Shown here in pieces: positions 47,606-56,830 of a DNA stretch of 64,000 nucleotides. The DNA comes from Labilithrix sp. (GTDB lineage Bacteria; Myxococcota_A; Polyangia; Polyangiales; Polyangiaceae), in NCBI GenBank assembly GCA_019637155.1, contig JAHBWE010000015.1, positions 62,001-126,000 on the forward strand, written 5' to 3'. The stretch's first letter is position 1, and each line of letters starts with the position of its first letter. The notes beneath the pieces were generated by a model, which was not told the DNA's origin, searched no databases, and worked only from the letters and a program-made list of their open reading frames with translations. The position numbers and the translations under genes were made by a program.

Positions 47606-48480
47606 CTCCGGGCCCATATGGGCGGGCGGTCGCTCGGACTCGCTCGGGGCTCGCTTGCGCGGGCCCGCTTGGGACATGACCTTCGCGCACGCGCTTGGGC
47701 GTTTCGGCCCGAGCGCGGCTTCCGGGTCTCGTTTGGCGCTCCCTCCCTGGGCGGGTGCTCGGGACATGGCTCTTGCGCCTTGAGCTCGAGGCGCTTTCAC
47801 GCTCGCGTGCGCAGGCCCGCTCGCTTGCGCAGGCCCGCTCAGGACATGGCCTTCGTGCACGCGCTTGGGCGTTTTGGCCCGAGCGCGCGGCTTCCGGCCT
47901 GTGCGTTGAGCGCTGCTCGGGTATGGCCTTGCGTTGCGTGGTCGGTTCCGAGCTCGGGTCCGGGCGCCCGTTCTGTGCCGCTTCATCGCCGAGCTGCGGG
48001 CCGCGCGGGTTTGCGAGGGGACTACGCGCGGGCCCGAGTGCGCGCTGCGCGCCGGGGGCGCGCGTCTGATGCTGCGTGACCGCGCCCCGGAACGACGTAG
48101 CGAAAGGCAGAGGCCGCCAGCGCCCCAGACCGACGACGTAGCGAAAGGCCGGAGGCCGTGCGAGGCCCATATCGAAACGCTCATGGGTACGAATGCGCCG
48201 TTCGGGTCGGACGGCGAGCAAGCCTGGCCTTGACAGCTGGGTGGGTTCGGGCGTGGGTGGGGGGACACGGGGGCGTTGGCTCGGGGACGCGGTCGGGCGG
48301 GATGGTTTGTGTCGCAGGCGCGGCGAAATGTTCGGAACTGCTTTTGGAAGTGAACACCTACATTTGGGCGCGAAGATGGAACCTTTCGTGCGAAAGGTCG
48401 CCGCGTAGACGATGCCGTTTCTGATTGATGGGGCGCGCCCGAACCGACTAGAAGTTTCCCCCTCACCGCTAAGTGTCGTA
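47606..48480. other. Gene-free degenerate repeat region
   Basis: Continues array B in decayed form: recurring GCGCTTGGGCGTTT(C/T)GGCCCGAGCGCG (about 47690 and 47865), GGGACATGnC boxes, and a 15-bp direct repeat GACGTAGCGAAAGGC at 48094 and 48135. No frame has protein-like composition. The last 100 bp are less GC-rich and probably include the promoter of the small lipoprotein at 48534. Confidence 0.6.
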
Positions 48481-48533
48481 GCTTGTCTTACATGTAGGGT
48501 GCAGCTTGCCCTCACTCATGCGGAGAGTATGGA

Positions 48534-48725
48534 ATGAAGCTCACTCCCTGGTACCTCGCAGCGCTCGCACCCATCGCCATCGCCGGCTGTTCGGGCGCGC
48601 TCATGGGCCATGTCGCCGTCCTTGCCGTCACCGTCGCGATCTTCGTGGGTACCCTGTCGCTCGGGCGGAATCACGCCCCCGCGGCCGGCACGACCGACGT
48701 CGCGCAGCTCGACAAGGCCGCCTGA
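48534..48725 (+). CDS. Small lipoprotein / membrane protein
   Basis: 63 aa. MKLTPWYLAALAPIAIAGC gives a lipobox. A second hydrophobic helix (HVAVLAVTVAIFVGTLSLG) follows directly, then a short polar tail. A GGAGAG ribosome binding site precedes the ATG. The composition is normal for a real small envelope protein. No family recognised. Confidence 0.6.
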   Translation: MKLTPWYLAALAPIAIAGCSGALMGHVAVLAVTVAIFVGTLSLGRNHAPAAGTTDVAQLDKAA

Positions 48726-48750
48726 TCTAGCGTCCGATGGTCGGACGGCC

Positions 48751-49038
48751 GTGCCTCGTCTGATCGCCATCGCTGCCTTCGCCACGCTCGTCGCCGCGGC
48801 TGCCGCGTGCGACAGCCCGGGCTTCACGACCCGCGGGACCCGCGAGCCGTCGTCGACGCCGGGCACGAGCTCGCCGTCGCCGGCGCCCATGTCGCATCGC
48901 CCGCCGCCGGCGGGCTCGCACGGCAAGCCGTCGCCGGCGCCGGCGAGCAAGCCTCAGCCGTCGAGCGCGCCTTCGTTCGGGCCCGCGCCGTCGCCGAACC
49001 CGCTGCCGCCTCCGCCCCCTCCCCCGATGGGGCGATGA
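48751..49038 (+). CDS. Small proline-rich lipoprotein
   Basis: 95 aa from GTG 48751. Signal VPRLIAIAAFATLVAAAAAC, then a Ser/Pro-rich mature chain ending in a run of prolines. Likely a flexible surface spacer. The sequence before it holds a perfect 7-bp stem CGTCCGA / TCGGACG at 48731-48747, with a 3-nt loop, that could end the previous gene or affect translation. Confidence 0.5.
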   Translation: MPRLIAIAAFATLVAAAAACDSPGFTTRGTREPSSTPGTSSPSPAPMSHRPPPAGSHGKPSPAPASKPQPSSAPSFGPAPSPNPLPPPPPPPMGR

Positions 49039-49061
49039 TCGCCTAAGCTGCGCGGTCGACC

Positions 49062-50285
49062 ATGGCGCTGGTGCGGACGGACGGACTGAAAGAGCTCGAC
49101 GAGTTCACGCTCGCCGACCTCGAAGCCGTGCGCCTCGTGCTGCGCGGCGACTCCGTCGTCGACTGGCATCGGCTCAACTTCGCCGACGAAGAAGAGGTCC
49201 GCGACTTCCTCCGCGCGCAGGAGTTCCACCCCGACGAGCCCGCCGATCGCGCGCGGATGAACGCGATCAAGAGCGAGGCGATCAACTACCTGCGGCGCCA
49301 CTTCGAGTACCCGATCCCGAAGCCGGTGGAGCAAGCGTCGATCGAGGACCTGTTCCTCCTCGCGACGGGGCGCGGCCATCGTCAGACCTGCGCGTGCACG
49401 ATCCTGAAGTGCACGCACATCATCCATCACCTCGACGGGCGCGAGCTGCTCTTCATGCTCCCGATGTCGGACGCCGAGATCTTCCACCTCGTCGAGGAGA
49501 AGGTCTACCGCGTCATCGGGAGCATGCTCGCCGAGGGCTTCCCGATCACCGAGTTCGTCGGCGGCCGCAAGAACAAGGACTCGCTCTACACGAAGCTCCT
49601 CTCGAAGCGCGAGGCGGTCTCGGCGCAGATCTTCGACAAGCTCCGCTTCCGCATCGTGTGCCGCGAGCGCGAGGACATCTTCCCCGTCCTCCAGTACCTC
49701 ACGAAGAAGCTGTTCCCGTTCAACTACGTGATCCCGGGGCAGAGCATCAACTCGATGTTCAACTTCAAGCGGTACTGCCAGCAGAACCGCCACCTCAAGG
49801 GGTTCCTCTCCGAGATGCAGGCCGGCGCCGACGAGGAGCTCACGCCGACCGACAACATCTTCTCGGCCGACAACTACCACGTCATCCACTACGTCGTGGA
49901 CATGCCGGTCCGCCTCCCGCGGAAGCTCCTCGAGCGCGCGCCGCAGCAGGCGTGGGCGCTCGGGCCCGTCGTCTTCGTCATCTGCGAGTTCCAGGTCATC
50001 GACCGCGCGACCGAGGCCTCGAACGAGCAGGGCGAGGCATCGCATGCAAAGTACAAGGACCGCCAGAAGAAGGCCGTCATCCGCCGCCTCCAGCTCGGCA
50101 TGCGCGAGATGCGGACGCCGCCGCGCCGCGACGACGTGGTCCGCAGCGACTCGGTCCCCCCGCCCTCCCCGCAGCCGGTCTCGCCCGCGCCGCCGCCCGT
50201 CGCCGCGGCGCCCGAGGAGCCGGAGCCGGAGAAGCGGAAGCCCGAGAGCCGGCGCCGCCCGAAGGGCCCGAAGAGCCGCCGCTGA
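49062..50285 (+). CDS. TIGR04552-like protein with RelA/SpoT-synthetase resemblance
   Basis: 407 aa. I recognise the TIGR04552 pattern (myxobacterial, function unknown). Residues about 165-300 carry GGRKNKDSLYTKLLSKREA, then FDKLRFRIVCRERED, and later DNYHVIHYVVDMPV. This follows the order RxK-S-xxKL-xK, D-x-RxRIV and xYxxxH seen in (p)ppGpp synthetase domains. The catalytic Asp and the other ligands are not certain. The tail is Pro-rich and basic (RRRPKGPKSRR). If real, it could be a nucleotide-metabolising alarmone-type enzyme (inference). Confidence 0.7.
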   Translation: MALVRTDGLKELDEFTLADLEAVRLVLRGDSVVDWHRLNFADEEEVRDFLRAQEFHPDEPADRARMNAIKSEAINYLRRHFEYPIPKPVEQASIEDLFLLATGRGHRQTCACTILKCTHIIHHLDGRELLFMLPMSDAEIFHLVEEKVYRVIGSMLAEGFPITEFVGGRKNKDSLYTKLLSKREAVSAQIFDKLRFRIVCREREDIFPVLQYLTKKLFPFNYVIPGQSINSMFNFKRYCQQNRHLKGFLSEMQAGADEELTPTDNIFSADNYHVIHYVVDMPVRLPRKLLERAPQQAWALGPVVFVICEFQVIDRATEASNEQGEASHAKYKDRQKKAVIRRLQLGMREMRTPPRRDDVVRSDSVPPPSPQPVSPAPPPVAAAPEEPEPEKRKPESRRRPKGPKSRR

Positions 50286-50311
50286 GTCGCTGAGTCGAGT
50301 CGTTGGGCCCG

Positions 50312-51148
50312 TCAGTCCGGATCGCGGACGAAGCGCAGGATGACGGGGAGGAAGAAGACGAACATCGCGACCGTGATCATCGCGCACGTGATCGCGAGGC
50401 CGACCGCGAAGTTCGTTCCGTCGTGGGTCTTGAGCGCGCGCTCGTAGAGCGCGACGTCGGGGGAGCGCTTCTTGCGGAGCGACGCGATGTCCTGGCGCAG
50501 CTCGAACTGCCGGAGGAGCACGCGGATCGCGTAGATCGGCGTCTCCCAGACCTTCGCCGGCGGCGTCGGGTAGCGCGCGATCATCACCGCCGCGTCCGGC
50601 TGCGCGGGCGGCATGAACGCGAGCGGCGGCTGCTGCGCCTGCTGCGGCGCGACCTGCGGCGACGACGGCGGCGCGAGGTTGTTCGGCGTCGACTGCTGCG
50701 CCGCCATCTGCGCCGCCATGTGGGGATCGCTCGTCGGCCTCCCCGAGCGCGCGGGGAGCGGCTGCGGCATCGGCTCGGAGTGAGCCGGGTACGCGCCGGA
50801 GGCGCCGGTGCGGCCGGGCGGATGGCTCGGCCCGGAGGCGGGGCCGGGCCCGAGCGAGCCGGACGACGGCGGCGCCGCGGGGCGAATCGGGGTGTCGAGC
50901 TCGAGCGAGATGCCGGAGCTGCCGTCGTCGTCGTCGCCGAGGCCGCCGAGCGTGCCGCCCGAGTAGGAGCTCGCGCCGACCGACGCGCCGCTGCCCGAGC
51001 CGCGCTCGATCGCGTCCCACTCGTCGTCGTCGGAGGCGGGCGCGGCGGCGGGCTTCTTCGCCGCAGCGATGGGTCCCTTCCCGCACGACGGACATGGCCC
51101 ACCGCTCGGGTTCACCACGGCCTTCTTGCAGAAGGGACAGACGGTCAT
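50312..51148 (-). CDS. Zinc-ribbon membrane protein
   Basis: 278 aa. The N-terminal ribbon is CPFCKKAVVNPSGGPCPSCG (two CxxC). A long low-complexity Pro/Ser/Gln region with an acidic patch (about 60-200) and a C-terminal helix pair ending FAVGLAITCAMITVAMFVFFLPVILRF follow. Start ATG 51148, with the ribbon beginning at residue 3. Likely a cytoplasmic sensor domain tethered to the membrane. Divergent from the DUF507 gene. Confidence 0.65.
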   Translation of the reverse strand: MTVCPFCKKAVVNPSGGPCPSCGKGPIAAAKKPAAAPASDDDEWDAIERGSGSGASVGASSYSGGTLGGLGDDDDGSSGISLELDTPIRPAAPPSSGSLGPGPASGPSHPPGRTGASGAYPAHSEPMPQPLPARSGRPTSDPHMAAQMAAQQSTPNNLAPPSSPQVAPQQAQQPPLAFMPPAQPDAAVMIARYPTPPAKVWETPIYAIRVLLRQFELRQDIASLRKKRSPDVALYERALKTHDGTNFAVGLAITCAMITVAMFVFFLPVILRFVRDPD

Positions 51149-51215
51149 CGCGGACTGCGGAAGAATACGCCACCCCGCTTCGCTTTTGCGAACGAGTGGA
51201 CTACGGTGCACCGCC

Positions 51216-51728
51216 ATGCGGCTCTACGGCGCCAAGGTCGGACCACTTTCGCAGGAGGTCGTCCGTGCGCTCGTCTCGGGCAAGGAAATCGAGACGGACG
51301 CGCCGAAAGAGGTGGTCGCCGACATCGAGGCGGTCCTCAAGAGCTATCTCGATACGGAGAAAACCGTCGACGACAAGACCCGCGAGCTGCTCCAGCGGAC
51401 CGGGCGTGGCCCCTCCGAATTCCAGAAGGTTCGCGCGCAGATCGCCGAGAGCCACGGCATCAAGGTCGGCGACGAGGCGCTCGACTACCTGCTCGATCAG
51501 GTCGTCGAGATGCTCATGCACTCGCATCACGTCGAGGAGGTCTTCGCCGAGGACATCGCGCTTCGCCGCAAGATGGCGCCGATCTTCAAGAAATTCATGG
51601 GCGCCGACGACGAGCTCGAGACCGAGGTCCGCGCCCAGCTGCGCCACGTGAAGGAAGGCACCGCGCAGTGGGACATCGAGCACGCGCGCGTGATGGAGAT
51701 CGTGAAGCGCAAGCGCGGCCTGTCCTGA
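51216..51728 (+). CDS. DUF507 family protein
   Basis: 170 aa, mostly helical. MRLYGAKVGPLSQEVVRAL, then IEAVLKSYLDTEK, and the C-terminal MAPIFKKFMGADDELETEVRA match DUF507, a family often found in delta-type Proteobacteria and Myxococcota. Its function is not established. The next gene (YicC) starts 1 bp after its stop, and gmk follows, so the three are likely one operon. Confidence 0.85.
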   Translation: MRLYGAKVGPLSQEVVRALVSGKEIETDAPKEVVADIEAVLKSYLDTEKTVDDKTRELLQRTGRGPSEFQKVRAQIAESHGIKVGDEALDYLLDQVVEMLMHSHHVEEVFAEDIALRRKMAPIFKKFMGADDELETEVRAQLRHVKEGTAQWDIEHARVMEIVKRKRGLS

Positions 51729-51729
51729 G

Positions 51730-52587
51730 ATGAAGAGCATGACCGGCTTCGGGGCCGGGGACGTGCTCTTCGCCGGCGGCAAGCTCACGATCGAGATCCG
51801 CGCGGTCAACCATCGCTACCTCGACCTCCGGATCCGCGCGCCGGCGCAGCTGCCGGACCTCGCGAACGTCGTCGACTCGCTCGCGCGCGAGCGGCTCACG
51901 CGCGGGCGCTTCGACGTCACGGTGCGCCTCGACGGCGGGGCGCTCGGGGCCGTCGTCCTCGATCGCGAGCGCGCGCGCTCCGTCTTCGCCGCGCTGACGG
52001 AGCTCCGCGACGAGCTCGCGCCCGGCGTCGACGTGCCGCTCTCGCTCCTCGGCGCGGTGCCGGACCTGTTCGTCCCCGCCCTCGACGACGACGACGCGCT
52101 GAACGCCGCGCTCGTCGCCGCCTTCGACGCCGCCCGCGCCGCCCTCGACGAGATGCGGCGGCGCGAGGGCGACGCGCTCGCGGCCGACCTGCGGCGGCGG
52201 CTCGCTTCGGTCCGCCGCCTCGCGGGGGCGGTGGCGGAGCGCGCGCCGGCGATGGCGGAGGCCTACCGCGCGCGGCTGACGGAGAAGATCGCGCGGCTCG
52301 GCCTCGAGCCCGATCCGACGCGCCTCGCGCAGGAGGTCGTCCTCTACGCCGACCGCGCCGACGTGGCGGAGGAGCTCACGCGCATCGAGGGGCACGCCGC
52401 GCACCTCGAGGGGATGCTCGCGTGCGACGGGGCGATCGGCCGGCGCCTCGACTTCCTGCTCCAGGAGATGGCGCGCGAGGTGAACACGATCGGCGCGAAG
52501 AGCCAGGACGTCGCCGTCGCGCACGCGGTGGTCGATCTCAAGACCGAGATCGAACGCATGCGCGAGCAGGTGCAGAACGTCGAGTAG
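51730..52587 (+). CDS. YicC/YloC family endoribonuclease
   Basis: 285 aa. MKSMTGFGAGDV..IEIRAVNHRYLDLRIR is the N-terminal signature. The C-terminal part has GRRLDFLLQEMAREVNTIGAKSQD and EIERMREQVQNVE. YicC proteins are ribonucleases that act on RNA with a metal-dependent site. It starts 1 bp after the DUF507 stop and precedes gmk, a frequent arrangement. Length is normal for the family. Confidence 0.93.
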   Translation: MKSMTGFGAGDVLFAGGKLTIEIRAVNHRYLDLRIRAPAQLPDLANVVDSLARERLTRGRFDVTVRLDGGALGAVVLDRERARSVFAALTELRDELAPGVDVPLSLLGAVPDLFVPALDDDDALNAALVAAFDAARAALDEMRRREGDALAADLRRRLASVRRLAGAVAERAPAMAEAYRARLTEKIARLGLEPDPTRLAQEVVLYADRADVAEELTRIEGHAAHLEGMLACDGAIGRRLDFLLQEMAREVNTIGAKSQDVAVAHAVVDLKTEIERMREQVQNVE

Positions 52588-52608
52588 CGAGCTACCATCC
52601 CGCCTCCC

Positions 52609-53232
52609 ATGAGCGATCCGTTCCTGCTCCTCATCCTTTCGTCGCCGAGCGGGGCGGGCAAGACGACGCTCACGCGCAAGCTCCGCGAGAAGTTCCCCAA
52701 CCTCCGCTTCAGCGTCTCGCACACGACGCGGAAGCCGCGCGCGACGGAGGAGAACGGCCGCGACTACCACTTCATCAACCGCAAGGACTTCGACGAGCTC
52801 GTCGAGCGCGAGGCGTTCCTCGAGTGGGCGCACGTCCACGAGAACTGCTACGGCACGAGCCTCGGCGAGATCGAGCGCGCGAAGGCGGACCCGCAGTGCG
52901 CCGGCATCATCTTCGACATCGACTACCAGGGCGCGCGCCAGATCCGGGCGAAGGTCCCGGAGGCGATCGCGGTGTTCATCCTCCCGCCGTCGATGATCGA
53001 GCTCGAGCGCCGCCTGAAGGGGCGCAACAGCGAGACCGAGGAGATGGTGCGGAAGCGCTTCGCCGCGGCGCAGGTGGAAATCGAGCATTACGGCTTTTTC
53101 GACTACCTCGTCGTCAACGACGAAATCGACAAGGCGTTCGGCGACCTCGAGGGCATCATCCTCGCCGAGCGGAGCCGGCGCCATCGCCGCGCGGAGCTGG
53201 CGGAGCGCCTGCTCCGGGCCGGCAAGCTCTGA
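52609..53232 (+). CDS. gmk: Guanylate kinase
   Basis: 207 aa. Converts GMP to GDP with ATP. P-loop SSPSGAGKTT with K18, GMP-binding SVSHTTRKPRATEENGRDYHF, and the ribose/Mg region IIFDIDYQGA. Length is standard. Third gene of the DUF507-yicC-gmk run. With guaA at 0.9 kb it covers guanine nucleotide supply. Codons around 53070-53130 are slightly AT-richer than the rest. Confidence 0.96.
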   Translation: MSDPFLLLILSSPSGAGKTTLTRKLREKFPNLRFSVSHTTRKPRATEENGRDYHFINRKDFDELVEREAFLEWAHVHENCYGTSLGEIERAKADPQCAGIIFDIDYQGARQIRAKVPEAIAVFILPPSMIELERRLKGRNSETEEMVRKRFAAAQVEIEHYGFFDYLVVNDEIDKAFGDLEGIILAERSRRHRRAELAERLLRAGKL

Positions 53233-53271
53233 CACGCCAGCTCGTCGGGCCTTCGCGCGAACGCGTCGCGA

Positions 53272-54243
53272 TCAGCCGCTGGTGATGGTCTTGCCTTCTT
53301 CCGGCTTGGCTTCGGGGATGTCGGTCGCGTCGGGCGGGGCTTCGGAGCCGTCGGCGAGGCGCGCGCTCGTCTCGCCCGCGTTCGCGGCGTCGGCGGCGGG
53401 AGGCGTCGCCTCGTCGAGGGCGGCGCTCGCGACGAGGCCGGCGGGCGCGAGCGCCGCGTCGGTGGTCTCCAGCGGGACGTCGGCCGCGAGCGGGGTCGGG
53501 CGCCGGCCGCGGCGGGACGTGAGCATGTCGATCGCCATGAGCGCGACGCCGACGCAGATCGCGATGTCGGCCACGTTGAAGGTGGGCCAGTGGTCGGTGA
53601 CGACGTGCTTCGGGTAATACTTCGCGACGAGCTCGTTGAGCTTCTTGATCCAGTCGGCGCGGTAGTCGATGAAGTCGATGACGTAGCCGTACCGGATGCG
53701 GTCGAACACGTTGCCGAGCGCGCCGCCGAGGACGAGCGGGAGGCCCCACTTGAGCGCGTACTGCCGCGGCTGGAGCCGGCGGTAGAGCGTGACGATGAAC
53801 GCGATCGCGGCGACGGAGACGAGGAGGAAGAAGGGGCGGCGGACGTTCTCGCTCTCGCCCTGCAAGAGTCCCCACGCGCCACCTTTGTTCTTCGCGAGGA
53901 CGAACATGAGGTGGTTGTCGATGACGGTGACGAACGTCGGGTACTCGACGAGGCGCTTCTCCGCCCAGAGCTTCGTGCCGACGTCCGAGACGAGGGAGAC
54001 GATCGAGACCACGGCGAGGAACACCGCCGACGGACGCGGTCCGAGGATCGTCTCCGGGATCGCCTTCGACGTGCCGTCCGGCCGGCCGAGCCGCTCGACG
54101 CCGGGCGCGAGCTCGGGCTCGGCAGGCGGCTCCGCGGCGGCAGGCGGCTCCGCGGCGGCGGGCGGCTCCGCGGCGGCGGCGGGCTCGGTGGGGGCAGCCT
54201 CTGCCGTAGCGGGCGCGTCTTCTTTCGACTCGGGTTCGCTCAT
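53272..54243 (-). CDS. lspA: Signal peptidase II with long low-complexity tails
   Basis: 323 aa. Residues about 75-245 are a normal LspA: four helices and the two catalytic aspartates in GNVFDRIRYG and FNVADIAI. They cleave the signal of prolipoproteins at the inner membrane, of which this window has many. The unusual parts are an acidic Ala/Pro/Glu N-terminal tail (about 70 residues, repeats of PPAAAE) and an Asp/Ala-rich C-terminal tail of about 80 residues. ATG 54243 begins the tail. A short LspA start inside the tail cannot be excluded. Confidence 0.92.
   Translation of the reverse strand: MSEPESKEDAPATAEAAPTEPAAAAEPPAAAEPPAAAEPPAEPELAPGVERLGRPDGTSKAIPETILGPRPSAVFLAVVSIVSLVSDVGTKLWAEKRLVEYPTFVTVIDNHLMFVLAKNKGGAWGLLQGESENVRRPFFLLVSVAAIAFIVTLYRRLQPRQYALKWGLPLVLGGALGNVFDRIRYGYVIDFIDYRADWIKKLNELVAKYYPKHVVTDHWPTFNVADIAICVGVALMAIDMLTSRRGRRPTPLAADVPLETTDAALAPAGLVASAALDEATPPAADAANAGETSARLADGSEAPPDATDIPEAKPEEGKTITSG
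54121..54174 (-). repeat. 18-bp tandem repeat in the LspA N-terminal tail
   Basis: Three units of an 18-bp repeat (GGC(A/G)GGCGGCTCCGCGGC on the plus strand) encode successive Ala-Ala-Ala-Glu-Pro-Pro blocks. Copy number may vary between strains. Confidence 0.75.
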
Positions 54244-54386
54244 TCTGTTGCGCGGATGTTCAGCACCGCGGGGAGCCGCGCACGCTACTCGAAATCCCGT
54301 TCGCAAACGAGCCTTTCGCACGAAAAGAAGGAAACGGCAGACACCTGCTTGCATGTTCAGCGGCGGATGTTTAGTATCCCTTCCCC

Positions 54387-56798
54387 ATGCCCAACCGCCG
54401 GAGAAGCGTCGCCGCGCCCTGGGAAAGCCCGCGCGGGGTCGATGCGGTCGTCGATCGCTGGCTCGAGAGCCGGATCGTGCGGCCGTGCGTGATGGCCGAC
54501 GAGACGGTGCCCGGCAAGGCCTCGCGCATGGCGCCCTTCCCCGCGGCGCTCCCCACGCAGCTCGCCTTCGCGCTGCGCGGGCGCGGGGTCGAGGAGCTCT
54601 ACGAGCACCAGGCGCGCGCGTACGCGGCGGTCGAGAGCGGGGCCCGCGGCGTGGTCGTCGCGACGCCGACCGCGAGCGGCAAGAGCTACTGCTTCCATCT
54701 CCCTGTGCTCGCGGCACAAATCGCGGACGCGGACGCGCGTGCCATCTACATCTACCCGACGAAGGCGCTCGCGCGCGATCAGGAGGCGAGCCTCCGCGAT
54801 CTGATGAAGGCGGCCGGCAACGATCGCGGCGCGGTGGTCTACGACGGCGACACGCCCGGCGACGCGCGGCGGGCGGCGCGGGAGCGCTCCGGCATCGTCC
54901 TCACGAACCCGGACATGCTGCACGCGGGCGTCCTCCCGCATCACACCGCGTGGGCGCGCACGTTCCAGAACCTCAAGCTCGTCGTGGTCGACGAGCTCCA
55001 CACGTACAAGGGCGTCTTCGGCTCGCACGTCGCGAACGTGCTCCGGCGCCTCCTCCGCGTCGCGCGGTTCCACGGGTCGAGCCCGATCCTCATCGGCGCG
55101 ACCGCGACGATCGGCAACCCGCGCGAGCACGCCGCGCGAATGTTCTCGCTCGATCCGGAGGAGATCGCCGCGATCACGGAGAGCGGCGCGCCCGAGGGCG
55201 AGCGGCGCGTGTTCCTCTACAACCCACCGGTGGTGAACGACGAGCTCGGCATCCGCGCGAGCTACGTGAAGCAAGCCGTCATGCTCGCGACGGACCTCGT
55301 ACGCGCGAAGGTCCCCACCATCGTGTTCGGGCAGTCGCGGAACAACGTCGAGGTCATGCTGCGGTACCTGCGCGACAGGGTGCAGCCCGAGATCGACGCG
55401 TCTCGGATCATGGGCTACCGCGGCGGCTACCTCCCCGAGCAGCGGCGCGAGATCGAGCGGAAGCTCCGCGAGGGCGAGGTGCTCTGCGTCGTCGCGACGA
55501 ACGCGCTCGAGCTCGGCATCGACATCGGCGCGCTCGACGCCGTGGTGTGCGCCGGCTACCCGGGCTCGGTCGCGGCGACGTGGCAGCGGTTCGGGCGCGC
55601 GGGCCGGCGCAAGGGCCGGAGCATCTGCGTCCTCGTCACCTCGAGCGCGCCGCTCGATCAGTTCCTCGCGCGCGAGCCGGGGTATCTCCTCGGCGCGCCG
55701 GTGGAGGAGGCGCGCATCGATCCGGACAACCCGGAGATCCTCGTCCAGCACGTGAAGTGCGCGGCGTTCGAGCTCCCGTTCAAGCGCGGCGAGCGCTTCG
55801 GCAACCTCGACGCGGAGGGCACCGCCTCCGCGCTCGAGCTCCTCGAGCGGCATCAGGTCGTGCACGAGAACAACGGCACGTTCCACTGGGCGGCGGACGC
55901 GTACCCCGCGAACAACGTGTCGCTCCGGAGCGTCGGCTGGGACAACGTCGTCATCATCGACGCCGAGCGCGACAAAACGCTCGCCGAGATCGACTGGCGC
56001 GGCGCGCACTCGATGGTGCACGAGCAGGCGATCTACCAGCACGACGGCGAGTGCTGGCAGGTCGAGCGGTTCGACTACGAGAACCACAAGGCTTTCGTGC
56101 GCAAGGTGAAGCCGGACTACTGGACCGACGCGATGACGTACACGACGGTGAGCGTCCTCGAGGAGTTCGGCACCGGACACCTCGCCGAGCCGTGGCCCAC
56201 CGGCTGGGGTGAGGTCTCGGTCGTGGAGAAGGTCGTCGGCTACAAGAAGATCAAGTTCTACACGCACGAGAACGCGGGCTACGGCGACGTGCGTCTCCCC
56301 GAGATGCAGATGCACACGACCGCGTTCTGGCTCACCGTGCCGGAGGAGGTCTGCGCCTCGATCCCGCAAGGCCGCGCCGCGGCGATCGACGGCCTCCGCG
56401 GCATCGGCGTCGCGCTCGAGACCGTCGCCACGCTCGCGCTGATGTGCGATCCGCGCGACCTCGGCACGACGATGGGCGACAGCTCGCTCGACGGGCAGAC
56501 GACGGTGACGGAGGACGGCGAGGTCGTGGCGGTCCCGCGCCGCGTCCGCGGCGGCCCCGCCCCGGGCTACGACCCGACCCTCTTCTTGTACGAGCACACG
56601 CCCGGCGGCATCGGGCTCTCCGAGCGCATCTTCGCCCAGCGCGACCTCCTGCTCGCGCGCGCGCTCCGCCTCGTGCAGGGTTGCCCGTGCGCGAGCGGCT
56701 GCCCCGCCTGCGTCGGCCCCGCGGGCGAAGATCGCAAGCGCATCGCCGTCACCCTCATGCAACGCGCGCTCGGCAACATGCGCGCGCTCGCCGTCTAG
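54387..56798 (+). CDS. DEAD/DEAH-box helicase, MrfA/YprA family
   Basis: 803 aa. Walker A at 91-100 (VATPTASGKS), motif II DELH with VVVDELHTYKG, motif III GATATIG, then ATNALELGIDIGALDAVVCAGYPG and GRAGRRKG for domain 2. The C-terminal half carries the MrfA domain (DUF1998) with the four-cysteine zinc site CPCASGCPACVG at the end, as in the mitomycin-repair helicase MrfA. It would unwind DNA in repair. Divergent from lspA, about 140 bp between starts. Confidence 0.93.
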   Translation: MPNRRRSVAAPWESPRGVDAVVDRWLESRIVRPCVMADETVPGKASRMAPFPAALPTQLAFALRGRGVEELYEHQARAYAAVESGARGVVVATPTASGKSYCFHLPVLAAQIADADARAIYIYPTKALARDQEASLRDLMKAAGNDRGAVVYDGDTPGDARRAARERSGIVLTNPDMLHAGVLPHHTAWARTFQNLKLVVVDELHTYKGVFGSHVANVLRRLLRVARFHGSSPILIGATATIGNPREHAARMFSLDPEEIAAITESGAPEGERRVFLYNPPVVNDELGIRASYVKQAVMLATDLVRAKVPTIVFGQSRNNVEVMLRYLRDRVQPEIDASRIMGYRGGYLPEQRREIERKLREGEVLCVVATNALELGIDIGALDAVVCAGYPGSVAATWQRFGRAGRRKGRSICVLVTSSAPLDQFLAREPGYLLGAPVEEARIDPDNPEILVQHVKCAAFELPFKRGERFGNLDAEGTASALELLERHQVVHENNGTFHWAADAYPANNVSLRSVGWDNVVIIDAERDKTLAEIDWRGAHSMVHEQAIYQHDGECWQVERFDYENHKAFVRKVKPDYWTDAMTYTTVSVLEEFGTGHLAEPWPTGWGEVSVVEKVVGYKKIKFYTHENAGYGDVRLPEMQMHTTAFWLTVPEEVCASIPQGRAAAIDGLRGIGVALETVATLALMCDPRDLGTTMGDSSLDGQTTVTEDGEVVAVPRRVRGGPAPGYDPTLFLYEHTPGGIGLSERIFAQRDLLLARALRLVQGCPCASGCPACVGPAGEDRKRIAVTLMQRALGNMRALAV

Positions 56799-56830
56799 CC
56801 CGGCGGCGCGAGGCCACGTAGTCTTCGGGC

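Noticed and set aside
47188..47679. Open frame through array B encoding repeated Arg/Ala/Gly peptides
   Set aside because: All frames are open across the repeats and all give low-complexity peptides. The repeat is shared with array A on the other strand, which does not fit a protein-coding constraint.
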